Positions 16,692 through 23,279 are shown, counted from the first letter of the stretch. The stretch: DNA of 64,000 nt from Streptomyces dangxiongensis (GCF_003675325.1 NZ_CP033073.1:5084001-5148000), one strand, 5' to 3'. Notes: generated from the letters alone by a model not told the origin. Numbers and translations: made by a program.

Positions 16692-16754
16692 GTCACCCAT
16701 TTGCCCCGACCGTCGCGCGTGGCGACCCGTACGCCCCTGCGTCAAATGGGTGAC
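16692..16754. promoter_or_regulatory. 12-bp inverted repeat between divergent secreted-protein genes
   Basis: GTCACCCATTTG (16692-16703) and CAAATGGGTGAC (16743-16754) are perfect inverted copies separated by 39 bp. They sit in the middle of the 447-bp gap between the minus-strand gene at 15800-16468 and the plus-strand gene at 16916. They may be paired binding sites for a regulator serving both promoters. I see no small gene in the rest of this gap. Confidence 0.5.
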
Positions 16755-16915
16755 CTGCGGCCGGGCGCCCGTATCCGGGATCGCGTCCACCTCGTTCCCC
16801 ACGGGCCGAGAGCGATGGCACGCGGTCGCAGAGCGGCAAGAACAGCGCCAACCGCGTCGCCGCATCGGCATTTCACCAGGTTTCGTGCACAGGTCAATGA
16901 AGGGCCGAGAATCCC

Positions 16916-17398
16916 ATGCGCAAGCTTCAGAAGGTCGCGCTCGTCGTCGCGGCAGCCGGCGGCCTGGCCGCCGCCGGTGCCGGTCCCAGCTCTGCCGTCA
17001 CCCCCGCCCACAACGGGGCGGCGCCGGTTCCCGTTTCGCAGTCGGACGCCCAGGCCGCCTCGGCCACCTCGTCCCAGGCGACCGCGCAGACCTACGGCTC
17101 GCCGGCGGCCCCGCAGCAGGCGGCTCCCCAGCGGGGCACCGAGGTGGCCCCGCAGGTCAACCCCCAACTGAACCCGCAGCTCTCTCCGCAGCTCTCCCCG
17201 CCCGCCCCGCAGTCGGTACAGGGCGGAGCGGTGAACCAGTCCAACCTGTTCCGTCCGTACCAGGAGTGCAGCCCGCAGACCCTGCTCGGCGCGAACGTCC
17301 CGATCGCCCTGCTCGCCGCATCCGAGACCAAGGGCGTCGACTGCACCCAGGCCAACAGCCAGGCGAACTCCCTCGCCAGCGCACAGCAGCAGCGCTAG
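16916..17398 (+). CDS. Secreted protein with PQ-rich linker and RPYQECSPQT domain
   Basis: A 160-residue exported protein. The signal peptide is MRKLQKVALVVAAAGGLAAA to about residue 30. A low-complexity linker follows (TEVAPQVNPQLNPQLSPQL), sharing its repeat with the divergent neighbour. The C-terminal domain reads NLFRPYQECSPQTLLGANVPIALL with a second cysteine in VDCTQAN. The same domain, without the linker, forms the 81-residue protein at 20527-20772. The cysteine pair suggests an extracellular disulfide. No characterised homologue is known to me. Confidence 0.87.
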   Translation: MRKLQKVALVVAAAGGLAAAGAGPSSAVTPAHNGAAPVPVSQSDAQAASATSSQATAQTYGSPAAPQQAAPQRGTEVAPQVNPQLNPQLSPQLSPPAPQSVQGGAVNQSNLFRPYQECSPQTLLGANVPIALLAASETKGVDCTQANSQANSLASAQQQR

Positions 17399-17555
17399 CG
17401 GCCGCCCGGCACGGACCGTTGGCGGATCGCGGCCGATGAGCGGTCCGTTCGCATGCGATACGCCTTTCGGGTGCTTCTGCTTCGCGATCACATACTCGGC
17501 GCGCCGCTGTCCGCTTTGGAGTGATTCGTACTAGTCTCCGTGGCTGTAGGAAGTC

Positions 17556-17570
17556 GATCTGTCACAGATC
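17556..17570 (+). promoter_or_regulatory. GATC-N7-GATC element, copy B
   Basis: GATCTGTCACAGATC, which also forms a small perfect inverted repeat (GATCTG/CAGATC), 26 bp upstream of the start of family member B. Confidence 0.5.
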
Positions 17571-17596
17571 GCACCCACTAACTCATCGGAGATGAC

Positions 17597-17878
17597 ATGC
17601 GTAACCTTCGCAGCGTTGCCGTCCTCGTCGCCGCACTCGGCACCATCGGCCTGGCGGGCGGCACGGCCCTGGCGGGCGACATGGGCGGCGACCAGGGTGA
17701 CCGGTTCAGCGTCACGCAGACCAGCAACTGTCGCTCGCACGACCTGAACGTCGACGTTCTCGGCGAGGTCGGCATCCTCAACGGCCTGCTGGGCAACGCG
17801 CTGAACGGCGAGGGCAACCCGGGCGCCCAGGCGACCGACATCGGCTCCACGCAGGGCTGCAACAACAGCGCCTTCTGA
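17597..17878 (+). CDS. Small secreted two-cysteine protein, family member B
   Basis: A 93-residue protein with signal peptide MRNLRSVAVLVAALGTIGLA (cleavage near residue 27, ALA). The mature region holds SNCRSHDLNVDVLGEVGILN, GLLGNALNGEGNPGAQ and QGCNNSAF. The conserved frame is C-x-SHD-L-N, NGEGNPGAQ and GC-N, with only two cysteines. ATG 17597 is preceded by CGGAGATGAC, a Shine-Dalgarno context shared with members C and D. It starts the plus-strand tandem B-C-D; each gene has its own hairpin terminator, so they are probably transcribed separately. Confidence 0.9.
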   Translation: MRNLRSVAVLVAALGTIGLAGGTALAGDMGGDQGDRFSVTQTSNCRSHDLNVDVLGEVGILNGLLGNALNGEGNPGAQATDIGSTQGCNNSAF

Positions 17879-17911
17879 GGCTCTGAACGACGCGGAGGCG
17901 TCGGACAACAC

Positions 17912-17953
17912 ATGGTCCCCGGCACCGGGCCGAGGCGTGGTGCTGGGGACCAT
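17912..17953 (+). terminator. Hairpin terminator after member B
   Basis: ATGGTCCCCGGCACC pairs with GGTGCTGGGGACCAT over 15 bp with one G-U pair and a 12-nt loop. Confidence 0.65.
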
Positions 17954-18050
17954 TGAGGTCCGCTCGCGACGCCGGGAGAACTCTCTTCCGGCGCGCCACT
18001 GGATCCATCCGGCCGTTTCGGATCGCGCCCCTTCGTGATCGCACGGCCTC

Positions 18051-18065
18051 GATCGTTCGCAGATC
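18051..18065 (+). promoter_or_regulatory. GATC-N7-GATC element, copy C
   Basis: GATCGTTCGCAGATC, 28 bp upstream of member C. The surrounding 60 bp are closely similar to the corresponding DNA before member D. Confidence 0.5.
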
Positions 18066-18093
18066 ACACCCCCCTCGATCCACTGGAGATGAC

Positions 18094-18366
18094 ATGCGCA
18101 AGCTTCGCACGGCTGCCGTCCTCATCGCTGCGCTCGGGAGCGTCGGGCTCCTGGGTGCCGGCTCCGCCTACGCCGGCGGCGGCGGCGACGGCTTCGGCGT
18201 CAAGCAGAGCAGCACCTGCACCTCGCACGACCTGAACCTCGACGTCCTCGGCGAGGTCGGCGTCCTCAACGGCCTGGGCGGCAACCTGCTGAACGGCGAG
18301 GGCAACCCGGGCGCCCAGGCGACTCACCTCGGCTCCACCCAGGGCTGCAGCAACAGCGCCTTCTGA
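18094..18366 (+). CDS. Small secreted two-cysteine protein, family member C
   Basis: A 90-residue protein with signal peptide MRKLRTAAVLIAALGSVGLL ending AYA, mature part from Gly28. It contains STCTSHDLNLDVLGEVGVLN, NLLNGEGNPGAQ and GCSNSAF. The first 80 bp of coding sequence and the upstream 60 bp are almost identical to member D, which points to a recent tandem duplication of promoter plus signal peptide, while the mature parts have diverged. Two cysteines only. A GGCGCC-arm hairpin follows the stop. Confidence 0.9.
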   Translation: MRKLRTAAVLIAALGSVGLLGAGSAYAGGGGDGFGVKQSSTCTSHDLNLDVLGEVGVLNGLGGNLLNGEGNPGAQATHLGSTQGCSNSAF

Positions 18367-18538
18367 GGCTCTGTCCGGCGCTGAGGCGCCGGACAGTGAA
18401 CGGTCCCCGGCGCCAGCCCCGCGGCAGGGCGCCGGAGGCTGTCGATGTGCACCGGCGGTGTGGCGAAACACCTGTTTCGGCGCGCCGCTGGTTTCTTCCG
18501 GCCGTCGCGGATCACACCCTTCGTGACCGCACGGCCTT

Positions 18539-18553
18539 GATCGTTCACAGCTC
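18539..18553 (+). promoter_or_regulatory. GATC-N7-GATC element, copy D (variant)
   Basis: GATCGTTCACAGCTC, 28 bp upstream of member D; the second half-site differs by one base (GCTC). Confidence 0.45.
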
Positions 18554-18581
18554 ACATCCCCTTCGAATCACCGGAGATGAC

Positions 18582-18854
18582 ATGCGCAAGCTTCGCACGG
18601 CTGCCGTCCTCATCGCTGCGCTCGGGAGCGTCGGACTCCTGGGTGCCGGCTCCGCCTACGCCGGCGGCGACGGCGGCTTCGACATCAAGCAGAGCAGCAC
18701 CTGTCGGTCGCACGACCTGAACGTCGACATCCTCGGCGAGGTCGGCATCCTCAACGGCGTGCTGGGCAACGCGCTCAACGGCGAGGGCAACCCGGGTGCG
18801 CAGCAGACCGGCATCGGTTCCGACCAGGGCTGCAACAACACCGTCGGCCGCTGA
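18582..18854 (+). CDS. Small secreted two-cysteine protein, family member D
   Basis: A 90-residue protein almost identical to member C through the signal peptide. The mature part reads STCRSHDLNVDILGEVGILN, VLGNALNGEGNPGAQ and QGCNNTVGR. It lacks the terminal Ser-Ala-Phe of B and C. Between the two cysteines it is closest to member B. It is the last gene of the plus-strand tandem and is followed by a 15-bp perfect hairpin. Confidence 0.9.
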   Translation: MRKLRTAAVLIAALGSVGLLGAGSAYAGGDGGFDIKQSSTCRSHDLNVDILGEVGILNGVLGNALNGEGNPGAQQTGIGSDQGCNNTVGR

Positions 18855-18869
18855 TAGCGCGGAACGTTT

Positions 18870-18902
18870 CCCGGTGCCCCGGCCGACGGCCGGGGCACCG
18901 GG
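18870..18902 (+). terminator. Hairpin terminator after member D
   Basis: CCCGGTGCCCCGGCC (18870-18884) pairs perfectly with GGCCGGGGCACCGGG (18888-18902) around a 3-nt loop. Confidence 0.7.
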
Positions 18903-18949
18903 CGTTCTCGTGCCGTCGGTGGGCCCGCCTCCGCGGAGACGGAGACAGA

Positions 18950-18983
18950 AATGCCGGGCCGGGAGCAATCCCGGCCCGGCATT
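18950..18983. terminator. Bidirectional terminator with GCAA tetraloop
   Basis: AATGCCGGGCCGGGA pairs perfectly with TCCCGGCCCGGCATT around a GCAA tetraloop and is flanked by A and T runs (TTTT on the plus strand). It separates member D from the convergent gene ending at 18996. This is an unusually canonical intrinsic terminator for Streptomyces. Confidence 0.75.
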
Positions 18984-18995
18984 TTCCGGCAGTGA

Positions 18996-19337
18996 TCAGA
19001 ACGCGGTGTGCGGCAACTTGAAGCCCTTGGGCAGATTCGCCTTGTTGGAGCAGCCTACGACCGGGCCGACGCTGGTGGACCCGCCGCCCACCAGTCCGTT
19101 CTCCGGGTGCACCACGCTCGGCCGGTCGGTCGTCGTGCAGTCCTGCGTCTGCTTGATGACGTGGGTGCCGTTCTCGTCGGTGTAGGTCTCGCTCTTGTGG
19201 ATGCAGACGGTGCCCTGTTCGTTGGTCTTGCAGTCGTCCGGCTTGCCCTCCGCGTACGCGTGCGCGCCGCCGAGGCAGATGATGGCGAGACTTCCGACGA
19301 GTCCCGAGACGGTGGCGATCTTCTGCGGACTGAACAT
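18996..19337 (-). CDS. Small secreted four-cysteine protein, pair member 1
   Basis: A 113-residue exported protein starting MFSPQKIATVSGLVGSLAII, signal peptide to about residue 29 (AYA). Mature cysteines lie in DDCKTNEQGTVCIHKS, QDCTTT and VVGCSNKAN. It resembles the 101-residue protein at 20066-20371 in the signal peptide (MFS-KKI, GLVG-LA), the first cysteine pair with a Gly between, and the VGC/VTC near the end. The pair frames the HQAEGQPE-repeat protein. No known domain recognised. Confidence 0.85.
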   Translation of the reverse strand: MFSPQKIATVSGLVGSLAIICLGGAHAYAEGKPDDCKTNEQGTVCIHKSETYTDENGTHVIKQTQDCTTTDRPSVVHPENGLVGGGSTSVGPVVGCSNKANLPKGFKLPHTAF

Positions 19338-19473
19338 GTGCTGTGTTCCTTTACAACGGTGGCCCGGGCGCCTGTGCCATTGACCGGCGTGCGCCCGGGC
19401 CCGAGAAGAGGTCGAGACAGAGCATCCTGACCGGATGCGCTGTCAGGTGAGCGCGACGGCAGGATGGCCGCAG

Positions 19474-19508
19474 CCCGGACGCGCATCCTGTGGGATCGTG
19501 CGTCCGGG
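19474..19508 (-). terminator. Hairpin after the HQAEGQPE-repeat gene
   Basis: CCCGGACGC (19474-19482) pairs with GCGTCCGGG (19500-19508), with further pairing inside (ATCC/GGGAT). It lies downstream of the minus-strand gene ending at 19574. Confidence 0.45.
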
Positions 19509-19573
19509 CAGCCTGTGCCACGGTTGTCGTTCGACACACCGTTGGCGCAGAGAGGGTGAGCCTTCGACAGGCC

Positions 19574-19924
19574 TTACTCGCCCTCTCCCTGGTGCTCGCC
19601 GTAACCCTGCTCGGGCTCGTGGTCCTTCTGCTCCTCCGGCTGGCCCTCCGCCTGGTGCTGGCCCTCCGGCTGGCCCTCCGCCTGGTGCTGGCCCTCCGGC
19701 TGGCCCTCCGCCTGGTGCCGCTCCTCCGGCTGGCCCTCCGGCTGGTGCCGCTCCTCCGGGGGAGCGTAGTAACCGCCGCCGACGGCCAGGGCGTTGGCCG
19801 ATGAGGTGGCCACGGCGGTGACCGCCGGCGGCGCGCCCTCGCCGGCGAAGCCGACCCCGGCACCGAAGGCGGACAGACCGGCGACCGCGGCCGCTACGAC
19901 CGCGGCGCGCTGCAACTTACGCAT
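19574..19924 (-). CDS. Secreted Glu/Gln/His-rich repeat protein
   Basis: A 116-residue exported protein. The signal peptide is MRKLQRAAVVAAAVAGLSAF to about 28 (FAG). A short Ala/Val-rich stretch with GGGYYAPPEERHQ precedes a block of HQAEGQPEGQ decapeptides, and the tail is acidic (EPEQGYGEHQGEGE). The repeats arise from 30-bp tandem DNA units (19651-19740), the same unit length as in the other repeat protein at 16 kb although the sequence is unrelated. No cysteine or enzyme motif; the highly charged, disordered chain could bind metal or act as a spacer. Confidence 0.85.
   Translation of the reverse strand: MRKLQRAAVVAAAVAGLSAFGAGVGFAGEGAPPAVTAVATSSANALAVGGGYYAPPEERHQPEGQPEERHQAEGQPEGQHQAEGQPEGQHQAEGQPEEQKDHEPEQGYGEHQGEGE
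19651..19750. repeat. 30-bp tandem repeat, about 3.3 copies
   Basis: Units 19651-19680 and 19681-19710 are identical, 19711-19740 differs by a few bases, and a partial unit follows. They encode the HQAEGQPEGQ-type decapeptide. Confidence 0.88.
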
Positions 19925-19964
19925 GGTTGACCCTTTCTTACGCGGGCACGGCGCCCAGCGTATG

Positions 19965-20000
19965 ACTACGTATCGTGAGAATAGACGGACGTTACGTAGT
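19965..20000. promoter_or_regulatory. Inverted repeat upstream of the Glu/Gln-rich protein gene
   Basis: ACTACGTA (19965-19972) and TACGTAGT (19993-20000) are perfect inverted copies 20 bp apart in an AT-rich stretch 41-76 bp upstream of the minus-strand start at 19924. On the minus strand CGTAAC and CGATAC lie inside it at ECF-promoter spacing, so this may be the promoter with an operator. Speculative. Confidence 0.35.
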
Positions 20001-20065
20001 TTTTCGGGACCTACACTGCATATGTCGCATACGCTATTTTTGTCCGTTTCTGTGTCGTGCGTCCC

Positions 20066-20371
20066 TCAGAGCGGCGGCAGGACCGTCGTCGAGGGGGAAC
20101 AGGTCACCCTGGGCCCGAACTGCGTCGTCCCGCCTCCCGTGGCGGCGGGCAGCGTCGTGGGCTGCACCGGCATGCAGGTTTCCTGGTGGGGGATGACGCC
20201 GTCCGCGGGCACCTCGCCCTTGATCTGCTGGGTGCAGATGATGGCGCCCGACTGGTCGCGGGTGCAGGTTCCCGGGTCGCTGCCGGCATGCGCCTGGGCC
20301 ATGCCGGTGCAGGTGACGGCGAGACCGCCGACGAGCCCCGCGACGGCCATGATCTTCTTCCTGCTGAACAT
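20066..20371 (-). CDS. Small secreted four-cysteine protein, pair member 2
   Basis: A 101-residue exported protein starting MFSRKKIMAVAGLVGGLAVT with signal peptide to about 29. Mature cysteines lie in GTCTRDQSGAIICTQQ, HQETCMPVQP and RVTCSPSTT. Paralogue of the protein at 18996-19337, same orientation, sharing the signal peptide and the cysteine order. Function unknown. Confidence 0.83.
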   Translation of the reverse strand: MFSRKKIMAVAGLVGGLAVTCTGMAQAHAGSDPGTCTRDQSGAIICTQQIKGEVPADGVIPHQETCMPVQPTTLPAATGGGTTQFGPRVTCSPSTTVLPPL

Positions 20372-20526
20372 GTGATGCGTCTTCCTTCGTGGGAGTACCC
20401 GGCGCCCGGGTGCCGGCCGCGCCGGGCGCTGTCTTCAATGCCCGGGCAACCGGCCGGGGAGGCGGGACCCTTCGCGGCTGACTCCGAAGGGTCCCGAGGG
20501 CGTCGTGTACGAGGACGCTGCCGAGC

Positions 20527-20772
20527 TCAGCCGCTGAAGGCGTCGTTGAACTGGCCGCAGGTGGTGTCCAGGTTGCCGGCGAGGCCGAGCACGGCGATCG
20601 GGATGTCGTTCTCGAATGCCGTCTGCGGACTGCACTCCTGGTAGGGGCGGTAGAGGTTGGACACCTGCTGCCCGCCGTCGGAGGTGTCGGCGACGGCGGT
20701 GCCGGCGCCGATGGCCGACAGGCCGCCGGCCGCCGCGACTGCTGCGATCACGACCGTCTGAAGCTTGCGCAT
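20527..20772 (-). CDS. Small secreted protein, RPYQECSPQT domain only
   Basis: An 81-residue exported protein: signal peptide MRKLQTVVIAAVAAAGGLSA ending AVA at about 28, then NLYRPYQECSPQTAFENDIPIAVLGL and a second cysteine in TTCGQFNDAFSG. It is the short version of the protein at 16916-17398. The conserved block has two cysteines bracketing a short hydrophobic segment, a layout again reminiscent of chaplins. A perfect 15-bp palindrome lies 24 bp upstream of the ATG. Confidence 0.86.
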   Translation of the reverse strand: MRKLQTVVIAAVAAAGGLSAIGAGTAVADTSDGGQQVSNLYRPYQECSPQTAFENDIPIAVLGLAGNLDTTCGQFNDAFSG

Positions 20773-20795
20773 GGAACCCTCGGTTCTTCGCTTGT

Positions 20796-20810
20796 GCAAC
20801 AAATTGTTGC
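20796..20810. promoter_or_regulatory. Palindrome upstream of the short RPYQECSPQT gene
   Basis: GCAACAAATTGTTGC is a perfect 7+1+7 palindrome, 24-38 bp before the start at 20772, in the likely promoter or leader. Confidence 0.4.
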
Positions 20811-21027
20811 TCAACGTGACCCAACAGACACTACCAGTAGCGGAGAGGTGTTCCTTGCTGGACATCTGTGTCACGAGGTAGTCGGAAGAGCGCAGAAGTG
20901 CTGTGCCGTCGCCAACGTGCCGACCAAAGAATCGAGTTGTGGCGCGCTGTCGGTCGCAGCGCCGTGGAAGTGCGTCAGGTGCGGTACGACGACAGCACCA
21001 ACACGGGTGAACGCGCCGAAAGTTGCG

Positions 21028-22440
21028 TCAGGAGAATGCCGGCTCCGCGACCCGGAGGTGACCGCGGTCCGGCGCCGAGACGATCAGTTCCCGCAGTCCC
21101 TCGATATACCGCCGCACGTTCTTGTGGGCGACCTCGGTGTCCGGGTAGCGGCAGGCGAACCACAGTCCCTCGTGCAGCCGGTTGACCCAGACGCACACCT
21201 GGTCTCCGCGCGACACCCGGATCAGCCCGTACGCCTTCTTCTCGGCCCAGCGGGCCGAACCGGGAGCGCCACGTGCATCCATGTACGAGACGATCGAGTA
21301 CATGTCGGGCGAGGTCGGACGGAAGTCCGCGCCCAGCAGACGCAGTACGCGGGCCAGCGGGATGCGTGCCAGCGACCGGTTGGCCCGCAGTTCGGAGCGG
21401 ACGGCGGTGAGCGCGCTGCCGAAGTCCCGTGCCGCGGGCACCTCGATCGGTGCGCCGCCGACGTACCAGCCCACGGAGTCCGACCACGCGGACTTCACCC
21501 GGGTGTGGAACGGCACGACCGTGCGGTAGTACGGCTGTCCACCGAGCTCGTGGACGATCAGGCTGGTCGCGGCGAGGACGCCGACCAGGCTGCCGCCGTA
21601 GGGCCGGCAGTGCGTCTCGAACGCGGCCGCCGCGTCCGCGTCGAGGAGCGGCCCGCACATCAGCTTCTGGGCGGGTAGTTCGCCGCCGGGCCGCAGGCCG
21701 AGGTCGACGGGGAACTCCGGAAGCCTTCCGTCGCAGCGGCCGATGAAGTCCCGCCAGCGCGCGACGATCGCGTGCGTGTCGTCGATCCCGTCCGCGTCCG
21801 CCCGCTCCTGTTGGCAGAAGTCCACGTAACTCCCCGCGGACGGGTCGGCGGCGCTCCGTCCCGTGGCAGCCGCCGTGTACAGCTCGTGGATCTCGTCCGG
21901 GACGCGCTGGAGGGAGTAGGCGTCGACATTGGTGTGGTCGGAGGCCATGTACACGCTGGTGGAGTCGTCGCGGACGACCGCCGCGTAGATGAGGTTCGGC
22001 CAGCCGAGCGCGTCCGCCGCGACGTCGAACCGGTCCTGTAGGTACCGGGTCAGCGCACCCGCGTCGGCGAAGTCGCCGACCACCTCCCGGCGCAACGACA
22101 CGTCCCTTCCGTCGAGCGTGAACCGGTGCATGTCGTCGCCGGACCACCGGAAGCCGCTGCGCAGCGTCTCGTGCCGCAGCGTCCAGTCGCGCAACACCCG
22201 TTCCAGCACGTCGAGGTCGGCCCGGCCCGGCAGATCGAACGCTGTGCCGAGCCAGGTCGGTACGAACAGTCCGTCCTCGCGCACCGACCGCGCCGTCCTG
22301 ATGTGCGACTCCTGAATGTACGCCGGCGGCCGCGGGTCCGGTGGCAGCGCTGCCGCTGCCGCGATGGTCGCCGGGCTGAACGTCCACTCGACGAGCCGTC
22401 CGGGCCGGACCTCGCAGCGCTGAATGTCAGAAATTCGCAC
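21028..22440 (-). CDS. Stand-alone condensation-domain protein
   Basis: A 470-residue protein of the condensation/PapA acyltransferase superfamily. The active-site motif is SDHTNVDAYS, an HxxxD with H in HTNVD, followed later by the conserved PFHTRVK and SVGWYVGGAPIEV (the latch/DFGWG-like region). Such free-standing domains join an acyl or aminoacyl group to an amine or alcohol. No NRPS adenylation, carrier or thioesterase domain is nearby, so the substrate is unknown; a lipid or surface-molecule acyl transfer is possible given the neighbouring surface genes. GTG 22440 has AAGGAG 8 nt upstream. Confidence 0.85.
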   Translation of the reverse strand: MRISDIQRCEVRPGRLVEWTFSPATIAAAAALPPDPRPPAYIQESHIRTARSVREDGLFVPTWLGTAFDLPGRADLDVLERVLRDWTLRHETLRSGFRWSGDDMHRFTLDGRDVSLRREVVGDFADAGALTRYLQDRFDVAADALGWPNLIYAAVVRDDSTSVYMASDHTNVDAYSLQRVPDEIHELYTAAATGRSAADPSAGSYVDFCQQERADADGIDDTHAIVARWRDFIGRCDGRLPEFPVDLGLRPGGELPAQKLMCGPLLDADAAAAFETHCRPYGGSLVGVLAATSLIVHELGGQPYYRTVVPFHTRVKSAWSDSVGWYVGGAPIEVPAARDFGSALTAVRSELRANRSLARIPLARVLRLLGADFRPTSPDMYSIVSYMDARGAPGSARWAEKKAYGLIRVSRGDQVCVWVNRLHEGLWFACRYPDTEVAHKNVRRYIEGLRELIVSAPDRGHLRVAEPAFS

Positions 22441-22740
22441 AGTGGCGTCTCCTTCGCAGAAGACACCAGCTTGATCAAGGGGGAGCCGTGCGCGAGCGGT
22501 GGCCGCTGTGTCGCGGGCATTTCAGCGGGATGTGTGACGCCTCGAACGGCGGAGCGACCCCTTTTCCCCACCGCGGGCAACCGTGATGCCGCCGTGTGCC
22601 TGGACGCGGCCGGCGGGTCCGGGCCGGGGGCCGCCGCCGCCCGTGGGCCGACCGGCGGCGGCGCCCACCTCTCCCTCGACGCCCTCGGCCGTCGACAACC
22701 CGCCGCCTGCGCCGTCCGGCCGCCGGGTCCGCGGACGGGG

Positions 22741-22942
22741 TCAGCCGCCCCCGCGGCCGCGGTTGCCGGGGCGGGAGGCGACCCAGGCGCGGACGGTGTC
22801 GGCGTACCAGTAGGGGCTTGCCGCCCTCGACATGGTCGGGCGGGGGCAGCAGCCCGTGCTTGCGGTAGGACCGCACGGTGTCCGGCTGGACCCGGATGTG
22901 CGCCGCGATCTCCTTGTAGGACCAGAGCCTTCGGTCGGTCAT
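22741..22942 (-). CDS. Small MerR-like HTH protein, apparent frameshift
   Basis: The first 44 residues, MTDRRLWSYKEIAAHIRVQPDT then VRSYRKHGLLPPPDHVEGGKP, form a helix-turn-helix that reads as a small MerR/excisionase-type DNA-binding protein. At 22813-22816 (GGGG on the plus strand) the reading changes by one base. With one base removed the protein continues YWYADTVRAWVASRPGNRGR and stops at 22741, the typical ~66-residue length. Without the correction the frame runs to 22475 in arginine-rich nonsense. It precedes the condensation-domain gene on the same strand, 300 bp away; that gap shows nothing I can support. Confidence 0.72.
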
Positions 22943-23201
22943 GAGCCGTACCTCCCCGCGCGCGCCGCGGCGGCGGCCGGGTACGGCCGCCGGGGGGACC
23001 GGGCGCTGCGCTGGCGATCACCAAGCCTGTGCCCGTTGAACGACGCAGAGTTACCGGCCGGGCATCCTTGTCGTCCGGGTGTGACCGAGAGCCCGCGTAT
23101 ACGTGACATGCGTGACAGGAAGGGGGAGTTTGTGACACGTCCGTCATAAAAGGGCGGTGCCTCGCAGGGGGCCCGCCCCCACCTCGGAGGGAAGTCGTCC
23201 G

Positions 23202-23248
23202 AATGTCCGGACAAAACATTGACAGGGCTCGGCGCGCGGGACTAGAAA
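23202..23248 (+). promoter_or_regulatory. iol operon promoter with operator-like palindrome
   Basis: TTGACA (23219-23224) and TAGAAA (23243-23248) with an 18-bp spacer make a good vegetative promoter. Overlapping its upstream edge is the perfect palindrome TGTCCGGACA (23204-23213), within AATGT-N9-ACATT. Inositol operons in actinomycetes are controlled by GntR-type IolR; this is a candidate site, but no iolR lies in the window. Confidence 0.55.
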
Positions 23249-23279
23249 GCCGGGGGAGAGCCGCGACGAAGGGATGCCG

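Noticed and set aside
16051..19740. CRISPR array
   Set aside because: The 30-bp repeats are contiguous, without spacers, and lie in coding frames.
14402..20772. Rodlin genes (rdlA/rdlB) expected near chaplins
   Set aside because: None of the small secreted proteins shows the rodlin length (~130 residues) or sequence that I know; I do not call them rodlins.
21028..22440. Part of an NRPS or PKS cluster
   Set aside because: No adenylation, carrier, ketosynthase or thioesterase domain is present within the window; only one condensation-type domain.
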